Position numbers and translations under genes: made by a program. The notes under the pieces are model-generated. The model did not search any database. It was not told where the DNA came from and saw only the letters and a list, made by a program, of their open reading frames with translations. A stretch of 33,079 nucleotides of DNA from Coxiella endosymbiont of Ornithodoros maritimus (lineage in GTDB: Bacteria > Pseudomonadota > Gammaproteobacteria > Coxiellales > Coxiellaceae): assembly GCF_907164965.1 (NCBI RefSeq), contig NZ_CAJRAM010000034.1, positions 1 through 33,079 on the forward strand, in the 5' to 3' direction. Numbering within the stretch: the stretch's first letter is position 1; every line of letters starts with the position of its first letter. This document shows, one piece after another, positions 27,095 through 33,079 of this stretch.

Positions 27095-28384
27095 TTACAA
27101 TCTCCACAAGGTGATACCATTTGATTTACAATCTTGTGGATTTAACACATTTTTGACATCAATAATAATTGAATGATGAGCGAATTTGGCGTGATAGTCT
27201 TCTAAAGAATATTGGCGAAATTGGTCATGAGCAACGGCTAATACGAAAGAATCCACATCGTGAATATCATCCCACGATTTAAGATCTATGTTATAGAGTT
27301 GCTTAGCTGTCTCAGGATCGGCAAGAGGATCGTGCACCATGCATTCAATGCCGTAGTTATTTAATTCTTCGATAATATCGATGACTTTTGAATTTCGCAG
27401 ATCAGGACAATTTTCTTTAAACGTGAGACCTAAAACAGCTACCTTAGCGCCTCTAATGGTATAACCTGCGTGGATCATTTGTTTAATCGTTTGTTCCGCA
27501 ATAAATTTACCCATCGCATCGTTGATACGGCGACCGGCAAGAATCACTTGAGGATTATAGCCATAGTGCTGAGCCTGGTAGGTGAGATAATAAGGGTCGA
27601 CGCCGATGCAGTGCCCCCCCACCAAACCGGGTTTAAAAGGCAAAAAATTCCATTTAGTCTCAGCAGCAGCTAACACTTCTTGAGTGTCAATATCCATTCG
27701 CTTAAAAATAATCGCCAGCTCATTCATTAAAGCGATGTTTAAATCGCGCTGGGTATTTTCAATGACTTTTGCTGCTTCTGCTGTGCGAATATTAGGAGCG
27801 CGGTAGATGCCGGCGGTTATCACGCTGCCATAGAGGTGGGCGACAATATCTAAAGTTTCAGGATCAGAGCCCGATACGATTTTGGTGATCGTTTCAAACC
27901 GATGTGCTTTGTCGCTGGGGTTAATTCGTTCGGGTGAATATCCCAGTGTAAAGTCAACGCCATATTTAAGACCTGATGCCTTTTCAAGAACGGGCGCACA
28001 TTCTTCTTCCGTGACGCCTGGGTAAACGGTCGATTCAAAAACAACAATATCCCCCTGTTTTAAATAAAGACCAATAGTTTCGGAAGCATTGAGAAGGAGC
28101 AATAAATCGGGGTGTTTTGATTGATCGATGGGAGTTGGGACGGCAACGATATAAAAATCAGCTTTTGCCAAATCATCCGGGTTGTCAGTAAAATCAATTT
28201 GCCAGGTGCATAAATGTTGAGAATCAACTTCGCCGCAGGCATCATAACCTTGTTTAAGTGCCCGAATTCGGGCAGGGTTTTTGTCGTAAGCGATGACCGG
28301 TTGGAGACGGCTAAAAGCAACGGCAACGGGAAGACCTACATAGCCAAGCCCAACAACAGCGATTTTCCTTGCGACGGTGTTCAT
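27095..28384 (-). CDS. tviB: nucleotide-sugar 6-dehydrogenase, TviB/WbpO type
   Basis: It oxidises C6 of a UDP-HexNAc to the uronic acid with two NAD. The N-terminal NAD motif is [38 protein letters not shown] follows, and the catalytic cysteine lies in [18 protein letters not shown]. The last domain has [20 protein letters not shown]. The length of 429 and sequence style match TviB/WbpO rather than Ugd. UDP-GlcNAcA or UDP-GalNAcA is the expected product, the starting point both for the 2,3-diamino uronate route and for a galactosaminuronic acid. The ATG has no clear Shine-Dalgarno site; a promoter with TACAAT only about 8 bases upstream is possible. Confidence 0.9.
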   Translation of the reverse strand: MNTVARKIAVVGLGYVGLPVAVAFSRLQPVIAYDKNPARIRALKQGYDACGEVDSQHLCTWQIDFTDNPDDLAKADFYIVAVPTPIDQSKHPDLLLLLNASETIGLYLKQGDIVVFESTVYPGVTEEECAPVLEKASGLKYGVDFTLGYSPERINPSDKAHRFETITKIVSGSDPETLDIVAHLYGSVITAGIYRAPNIRTAEAAKVIENTQRDLNIALMNELAIIFKRMDIDTQEVLAAAETKWNFLPFKPGLVGGHCIGVDPYYLTYQAQHYGYNPQVILAGRRINDAMGKFIAEQTIKQMIHAGYTIRGAKVAVLGLTFKENCPDLRNSKVIDIIEELNNYGIECMVHDPLADPETAKQLYNIDLKSWDDIHDVDSFVLAVAHDQFRQYSLEDYHAKFAHHSIIIDVKNVLNPQDCKSNGITLWRL

Positions 28385-28392
28385 GTTGTGGG

Positions 28393-28420
28393 ATTGTAAC
28401 GCAAGTGTTCTTTCTGCGAA
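28393..28420 (-). promoter_or_regulatory. possible promoter of tviB-capI
   Basis: On the minus strand, TTCGCA (28415-28420), a 16-base spacer and TACAAT (28393-28398) form a fair -35/-10 pair. The start site would be about two bases from the ATG at 28384, so the mRNA could be almost leaderless. This rests on consensus only. Confidence 0.3.
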
Positions 28421-28430
28421 AGAAGGAGGT
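28408..28430 (+). promoter_or_regulatory. hairpin and strong ribosome site before ugd
   Basis: TTCTTTC (28408-28414), loop TGC and GAAAGAA (28418-28424) form a 7-bp stem that overlaps the first bases of a perfect AAGGAGGT (28423-28430). The spacing to the ATG at 28442 is 11 bases. The hairpin could partly hide the ribosome site, but may be chance. Confidence 0.35.
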
Positions 28431-28441
28431 AAGGATTAACC

Positions 28442-29791
28442 ATGAAAGTGAGTGTGTACGGTGCAGGTTACGTTGGATTGGTAAGTACCGTTTGTCTAGC
28501 TGAGCTTGGCCATAGCGTTTGCTGTTGTGATGTTAACGAAGAAAAAATTGCAAAACTAAAGCGAGGGATAACGCCGATTCATGAGCAACAATTAGCGTCT
28601 TTGCTTCAAAAGCACTTGAAATCCAAGCGCATTTTTTTCACAGTGCGTTCTAGCGAAGCTGTCAAACATGGGCTCGTACAAATTATCGCTGTGGGAACTC
28701 CATCCTCGGATAATGGGCAAGTGGATATGTGCTGCGTAGACAATGTTGTCAAAGCGCTTGGAGAACAACTTACCGATTACGCTGTCATCGTTACTAAATC
28801 CACTGTGGCGGTGGGTACGGCCGATAGCATTAATACGCAGATAGAAAACTACCTTCAAAAAAGGAAAGTAGACCTTGAATTTGACGTCGTCTCTAACCCT
28901 GAATTCTTAAAAGAAGGATCAGCGATCATTGATTTTTTGGAGCCTGATCGCATTGTAGTAGGTGTAAATAATTCGCGTGCTGGGAATATCATGAAGGAGC
29001 TTTACGCTCCCTTAATTAAAAAAGGATACCCCTTTATTGTCATGGGCCGTCGCTCGGCAGAGTTTTCAAAATACGTTTCAAATGCTTTTTTAGCAACGAA
29101 GATTAGTTTTATTAATGAAATGAGTCATTTTGCTGAATATTTTGAAGCTGATATTGAAGCGGTAAAAATTGTTTTGGGCTTGGATTCGCGAATTAATGGT
29201 AAATTTTTTAACCCAGGCTGTGGTTTTGGCGGCTCTTGTTTCCCAAAAGATTTATTAGCCTTGCAGAGTATTTCAAGGATAGCCGCTATTCCAGCATCCA
29301 TTGTTAATGCCGTATTAGAAGTCAACGAACGACAAAAGTTAATTTTATATGAAAAAATCCGACGTTATTTTAATGGGAATTTGCAAGGCAAAATTATTGC
29401 TGTATGGGGGCTCGCATTTAAGCCTCACACGGATGACGTGCGATCGGCATCCAGCCTGAAATTGATAGAATCATTCTGGAAAGCAGGCGCTATTGTTCAA
29501 GCCTACGATCCCTTAGCGATGGAGAATATCCGTGCCTTGTATAGAGAGTCATCACAATTGAAACTTTATGAAAATGCCTATGCTGCATTGAATAATGCGG
29601 ATGTGCTTGCCATCGTAACCGAGTGGGACGAATTTAAAAATCCTAACTTTGCTTTAATTAAAAATAATTTGCGTTATTCTGCTATTTTCGATGGTCGCAA
29701 TCTTTATCAACCGCATCAATTACGGGAATGGGGATTTGATTATTTTGCGATTGCTCGGGGAGGGATACAATTTCAAACTCTTCTCACTTAA
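28442..29791 (+). CDS. ugd: UDP-glucose 6-dehydrogenase
   Basis: It makes UDP-glucuronate from UDP-glucose with two NAD, in the cytosol. The 449 residues start with [20 protein letters not shown], the NAD site. The [11 protein letters not shown] strand, [20 protein letters not shown] and the catalytic cysteine in [17 protein letters not shown] follow, then the [17 protein letters not shown] segment. The frame is clean and it has a perfect Shine-Dalgarno site. It is transcribed away from tviB across a 57-base gap. With galU and pgi downstream it forms a UDP-Glc to UDP-GlcA supply unit; the CapI-like enzyme could use its product. Confidence 0.96.
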   Translation: MKVSVYGAGYVGLVSTVCLAELGHSVCCCDVNEEKIAKLKRGITPIHEQQLASLLQKHLKSKRIFFTVRSSEAVKHGLVQIIAVGTPSSDNGQVDMCCVDNVVKALGEQLTDYAVIVTKSTVAVGTADSINTQIENYLQKRKVDLEFDVVSNPEFLKEGSAIIDFLEPDRIVVGVNNSRAGNIMKELYAPLIKKGYPFIVMGRRSAEFSKYVSNAFLATKISFINEMSHFAEYFEADIEAVKIVLGLDSRINGKFFNPGCGFGGSCFPKDLLALQSISRIAAIPASIVNAVLEVNERQKLILYEKIRRYFNGNLQGKIIAVWGLAFKPHTDDVRSASSLKLIESFWKAGAIVQAYDPLAMENIRALYRESSQLKLYENAYAALNNADVLAIVTEWDEFKNPNFALIKNNLRYSAIFDGRNLYQPHQLREWGFDYFAIARGGIQFQTLLT

Positions 29792-29804
29792 TAAAGAGGA
29801 AGCA

Positions 29805-30125
29805 ATGGAAATTAAAGATCAAGTGGCGGTTATAACCGCTGGCGGATCGGGAATGGGCACTGAAACGGCCCGTTGGGGCGCCAAGGTAGTATTGTTCGAT
29901 AAAGAAATCGATAAGACACACGACATTGCAAAAGAATTGGGTGGTCTAGCGGTGGAATGTGATGTTTCCGATCCAAAAAGCAGTGAAGCGGCCGCTGCTC
30001 TTTTCCCTTCTCGACTAGGTCAGCCGGGCGGATACGCCCGATTAGTGGAAGAAATTATTAAAAACTCCTATTTAAAAGTGAGTGTGATCCGTTTAGATGG
30101 CGCTTTGCATATGGCGGGGAGGTAA
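29805..30125 (+). pseudogene. short-chain dehydrogenase with large internal deletion
   Basis: The frame encodes 106 residues, but SDR enzymes of this type have about 250. The start ([20 protein letters not shown]) includes the N-terminal NAD motif, and the end ([20 protein letters not shown], then VIRLDGAL) is the usual C-terminus of HSD10-like SDRs. The middle, including the catalytic Ser-Tyr-Lys, is missing. The junction lies near [17 protein letters not shown]. The reading frame stays open across it, so a short stable protein is possible but not an active enzyme. I take ATG 29805 (GAGGAAG ahead) and not 29691, which lies inside ugd. It lies between ugd and pgi and overlaps neither. Confidence 0.8.
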
Positions 30126-30134
30126 AGTTATTCC

Positions 30135-31778
30135 ATGAGTTTAGTCGAAAGTCCTCCGTGGCAGGCATTAAAATCTAAATACCAGGAATTATCTTCTTTG
30201 CATATGCGCGATTTCTTTGCGCAAGATAAAAAGCGTGGAACGCGGTTGAGCATAGAGGCGGCTGGTTTATATTTTGATTATTCAAAGAATCGAGTGGATG
30301 AGAAGACCCTTGATTTACTGTGTGAGAGCGCAAATGCGTGTAATTTGCCACTGCGAATTGAGCAACTCTTTAGCGGCAAATTAACAAATGAGTCGCCGGA
30401 AATGGTGGGGTTTCACACGGCTCTGCGTCAAGTGAACAACTTCTCTTTTAAAACGAATAATAGTGCGATTCAGGAAGTTCGCGCTTCTTGGGAGAAAATA
30501 AAAAAATTATCAATTCGGATTCGCGAGGGCGATTATAAAGGGTTCACCAACAAATCAATTACCGATATTGTTAATATTGGAATTGGCGGGTCAAGTTTAG
30601 GGCCGCAAATGGCTTACAATGCGCTAAAACCTTATGTCAAAGCCCCTTTACGATGCCATTTTATTTCCAATTTAGATGACACGGATTTCTACGAGACGGT
30701 GCAGACTTTAAATCCAGAAACTACTTTATTTATTATTACCTCAAAAACATTTACGACAAAAGAAACCTTGGAAAATGCACATCGTGCTATAGAATGGTTA
30801 ATGCAGGCCGCTAAAAAAGAAAATGTAATTCAAACTCATTTTATGGCCGTAACGACAGCACCAGAAAAAGCGCACGAATATGGTATTCAAAAGGATAATA
30901 TTTTTATACTATGGCCGTGGGTGGGTGGCCGTTTTTCAGTTTGGTCCGCGGTTGGGCTTTCGTTAGCAATTGCGATTGGCTGGGAAGAATTTTTTGAATT
31001 TCTACGCGGTGCACATGCCATGGATACCCATTTTAGGCAAGCTGAATTTAGCAAAAATATGCCGATATTATTGGCCTTGTTATCAATTTGGTACATTAAT
31101 TTTTTCAATGCAAAAACTCAGGCCATTATTCCTTACAGCCAGCGCTTAGCTTATTTACCTGATTACCTCACTCAATTGCACATGGAAAGTCTCGGGAAAA
31201 GCGTTCAACTTGACGGCTCGGCGGTGCATTGGCAGACGGGGGTGGTAGTGTGGGGCGATCTTGGCACCAATAGCCAACACAGTTTTCACCAATTATTTTT
31301 GCAGGGTACCTTGATGGTGCCCGTGGATTTTATTACGGTCTTAAAAAATACGCGAGAAAACCATTACCAACTGCCTTTAATCGCCAATTGTTTAGCCCAA
31401 AGCCAGACACTGATGGAAGGTTATGATAAAGAAGCAGTGGTGAGGGATCTCGTTAGCCAAGGCATTGAGTCCCAAAAAGCAGAAAAATTGGCAACTTATC
31501 GCTTGATCCGTGGTAATAACCCGAGTAATACCATTATTCTGGAAGAATTGAACCCTTATTCGTTAGGATCACTGTTAGCTTTATATGAACATAAAGTGTA
31601 TGTGCAAAGTGTTATTTGGAATATTAACCCTTTCGATCAATGGGGAGTAGAGCGAGGCAAACATTTAGCTAAGGGTATCTTGCAAGCGTTGCAAGCAGAA
31701 ACTGATCAGTCATCCTTTTACGGTTCTATGGAACGATTGATCAATTACGTGCTCAAAATAAAAGGTAACTGCCCATGA
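30135..31778 (+). CDS. pgi: glucose-6-phosphate isomerase
   Basis: It interconverts glucose 6-phosphate and fructose 6-phosphate and links glycolysis to UDP-sugar supply. The 547-residue length is close to E. coli Pgi (549). It has [19 protein letters not shown], the phosphate site [14 protein letters not shown] and the family signature [19 protein letters not shown]. Towards the C-terminus comes [15 protein letters not shown] (catalytic Glu region), then [15 protein letters not shown] and [20 protein letters not shown] lies upstream of the ATG. It overlaps galU by 4 bases (ATGA), so the two are translationally coupled. Confidence 0.97.
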   Translation: MSLVESPPWQALKSKYQELSSLHMRDFFAQDKKRGTRLSIEAAGLYFDYSKNRVDEKTLDLLCESANACNLPLRIEQLFSGKLTNESPEMVGFHTALRQVNNFSFKTNNSAIQEVRASWEKIKKLSIRIREGDYKGFTNKSITDIVNIGIGGSSLGPQMAYNALKPYVKAPLRCHFISNLDDTDFYETVQTLNPETTLFIITSKTFTTKETLENAHRAIEWLMQAAKKENVIQTHFMAVTTAPEKAHEYGIQKDNIFILWPWVGGRFSVWSAVGLSLAIAIGWEEFFEFLRGAHAMDTHFRQAEFSKNMPILLALLSIWYINFFNAKTQAIIPYSQRLAYLPDYLTQLHMESLGKSVQLDGSAVHWQTGVVVWGDLGTNSQHSFHQLFLQGTLMVPVDFITVLKNTRENHYQLPLIANCLAQSQTLMEGYDKEAVVRDLVSQGIESQKAEKLATYRLIRGNNPSNTIILEELNPYSLGSLLALYEHKVYVQSVIWNINPFDQWGVERGKHLAKGILQALQAETDQSSFYGSMERLINYVLKIKGNCP

Positions 31779-32677
31779 AAAAAGCCACTACTGCGGTTTT
31801 TCCTGTGGCCGGATTGGGAACACGATTTTTGCCGGTAACCAAAGCGGGTCCCAAAGAGATGTTGCCAATTGTTGATAAGCCAATTATTCAATATGTAGTA
31901 GAAGAGGCGATCGCTGCCGGCATTACGCATCTCGTTTTTGTAACGAGTAGCAGCAAGCGGGCTATCGAAGATTATTTTGATAGTAATTATGAATTGGAAA
32001 CGCGGTTGCGTTCCAGCAGGAAATTGGATGCCCTGAAATTAATACAAAACCTCTTACCCAAAGAAGTTCATATTAGCTATGTGCGTCAAGCGCACCCTTT
32101 AGGCTTGGGTAATGCGGTGTTATCGGCGAAACATGTTGTCGGCAACCAGCCGTTTGCGGTGTTGTTGCCCGATGACATTATTGACTGTGGTGAGAAAAGT
32201 TGTTTGCAATTGATGATGGAAGCTTTTGAAAAGCATCAACAGAATATCATTGCGGTTGAACAAGTGCCTTTAACACAAACCGATAAATATGGCATCGTTT
32301 CTGTTGTGGATGAGCACCAGGTGAAGCGAATTACTGGTATGGTTGAAAAACCTCCCCTTGGAAGCGCGTTGTCAGATTGGGCTGTCACCGGCCGCTATAT
32401 TTTGTCTCCACGTATTTTTGATTATCTGGATGCCATCAGTTGTGGCGTGGGGGGGGAGATTCAGCTAACGGATGCGATTGTCGCGTTCTTGCAAGAAGAG
32501 CAGGCGCTTGCCTTTCCCTTCCAGGGTCACCGTTATGATTGCGGCAGTCGATTTGGTTTCTTGCAGGCGACAATTGCTTATGCGCTCAAACGGCCTGAAT
32601 TTAAAGAGCCCTTGCGGGAATATTTATTTAAACTGTTGGGCTCGGGGTGTGGGGGGGTTAACGGCGGGTGCGATTGA
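31775..32677 (+). CDS. galU: UTP-glucose-1-phosphate uridylyltransferase
   Basis: GalU makes UDP-glucose from UTP and glucose 1-phosphate. The 300-residue protein has the nucleotide site [20 protein letters not shown], then [40 protein letters not shown] and MVEKPPLG. The ATG overlaps the Pgi stop. Its product feeds Ugd. The C-terminus is Gly- and Cys-rich ([12 protein letters not shown]), which is unusual for the family and may be an altered tail. The G-run around 32641-32657 codes for it. The upstream G-run at 32449-32456 is also long, but the reading frame is intact. Confidence 0.96.
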   Translation: MKKATTAVFPVAGLGTRFLPVTKAGPKEMLPIVDKPIIQYVVEEAIAAGITHLVFVTSSSKRAIEDYFDSNYELETRLRSSRKLDALKLIQNLLPKEVHISYVRQAHPLGLGNAVLSAKHVVGNQPFAVLLPDDIIDCGEKSCLQLMMEAFEKHQQNIIAVEQVPLTQTDKYGIVSVVDEHQVKRITGMVEKPPLGSALSDWAVTGRYILSPRIFDYLDAISCGVGGEIQLTDAIVAFLQEEQALAFPFQGHRYDCGSRFGFLQATIAYALKRPEFKEPLREYLFKLLGSGCGGVNGGCD

Positions 32678-32720
32678 AAGTGTAGGTTAGGCCGCCTTGC
32701 GGGCCCAGCAGCAAAGTAGC

Positions 32721-32795
32721 CTGTATGAAGCGCAGTGAAATACGGGGATGATAGACGAGATCATTATTTTCCCGTATTCTGCTTTGGTCTATACG
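32721..32795. repeat. imperfect palindromic intergenic repeat
   Basis: The left arm (32721-32746, ending AAATACGGG) and right arm (32771-32795, starting CCCGTATTCTGC) are imperfect inverted copies. The left arm resembles a widespread REP-like intergenic family (GTATGAAGCGnAGnGnAATACGGG). It may serve as the 3' end structure of the galU transcript, though there is no T-run. It accounts for much of the gap after galU; I saw nothing else clear between 32796 and 32897. Confidence 0.55.
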
Positions 32796-32897
32796 TATAT
32801 GGCCCCAGGGTTGTTGTCAACAATCAGTTTTGACGAAAAGAACGTATATGCGGCTTCACCGAGCCACCGCATGAATTAGCCTCATCAACCTCAGGTT

Positions 32898-33079
32898 TTA
32901 CCTTAACGTCCTTAACATCACATTGCCGCGTTTACTAATCCGCGACAAGACCTCCTTATTCTCACTCGCGTGTTGTGGAGGAACTAACCCAATAAACACC
33001 AACAACTTGCCAGAAACAGATGAAATTGATGAATGTCCCTCCCCGTTCGCATAAACCGGCAGCGCCGTTAAATCCCCCC
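32898..33079 (-). mobile_element. IS110-family transposase remnant (C-terminal, partial)
   Basis: On the minus strand the window edge opens into a frame reading GLVPPQHASENKEVLSRISK followed by RGNVMLRTLR and a TAA at 32898-32900. This is the C-terminal Transposase_20-type segment of IS110-family elements, to which the Coxiella IS1111 also belongs. The stop comes right after RTLR, earlier than usual (the family normally continues into LIHGAR), so the end is truncated or frameshifted. The expected aromatic residues before GLVP are changed as well. It looks like an inactive relic, not a live IS1111; no inverted repeat is visible here. Confidence 0.7.

Noticed and set aside
29691-29804. Longer start for the deleted dehydrogenase
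   Set aside because: It would lie within the ugd coding region; the SDR begins at MEIKDQ (29805) with a ribosome site.
32811-32823. TTGTTGTCAACAA dyad after galU
   Set aside because: A short palindrome with no start or terminator nearby; likely chance.
1-33079. CRISPR array, tRNA or rRNA genes
   Set aside because: No regular spacer-repeat pattern, tRNA cloverleaf consensus or rRNA-like stretch was noticed on reading; no search tool was available.

Overview
This window looks like the LPS O-antigen biosynthesis locus of a gammaproteobacterium undergoing genome decay. I believe it is Coxiella burnetii or a very close relative. That rests on recognising the gene set and order (purB, RfaH-type regulator, O-antigen genes, capI, tviB, ugd, pgi, galU), an IS110-type transposase remnant and the many broken genes. 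It comes from memory, not a database search.

Left flank (1-4738). A possible 3' gene end is followed by three degraded genes: a glutathione S-transferase-like gene (261-937), a Fic-family gene (about 1050-1516) and an NAD-malic enzyme on the minus strand (1566-3285). The intact purB follows (3313-4698, minus).

O-antigen cluster, plus strand (4740-26083). A good promoter drives a WbpE-like aminotransferase, an RfaH/NusG paralogue and a two-domain MarR-like regulator. Directly after these comes a near-perfect ops/JUMPstart element (7073-7085), the DNA signal that recruits RfaH. It is followed by a WlbA-WlbB-like fusion, an aminotransferase stub, a broken asparagine-synthetase-like amidotransferase, a hexapeptide acyltransferase, an ABC flippase-type transporter, a broken methyltransferase, an 89-residue unknown protein, a radical SAM protein with a frameshifted tail and a large membrane protein. 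Further on are three intact GT4 glycosyltransferases, a second broken methyltransferase, an intact amidotransferase, a broken UDP-GlcNAc 2-epimerase and a broken glycosyltransferase. A small element with about 58-bp inverted ends and a GIY-YIG remnant sits between two of these genes.

Right part (26088-33079). capI and tviB form a minus-strand pair that meets the O-antigen operon end to end. On the plus strand lie ugd, an internally deleted short-chain dehydrogenase, pgi and galU, supplying UDP-glucose, UDP-glucuronate and derived uronic acids. The window ends in a palindromic repeat and an IS110-type transposase remnant.

How it fits together. Pgi, GalU and Ugd supply UDP-GlcA, and the CapI-like enzyme would give UDP-GalA. 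The TviB-like enzyme oxidises a UDP-HexNAc to its uronate, which the WlbAB-like fusion and WbpE-like aminotransferase could turn into a 2,3-diacetamido uronate. The amidotransferases suggest uronamides. The glycosyltransferases would assemble the repeat and the ABC protein would flip it. The locus keeps its core but has lost many decorating genes, so its O-antigen may be simpler than that of an intact relative. I saw no tRNA, rRNA or CRISPR.
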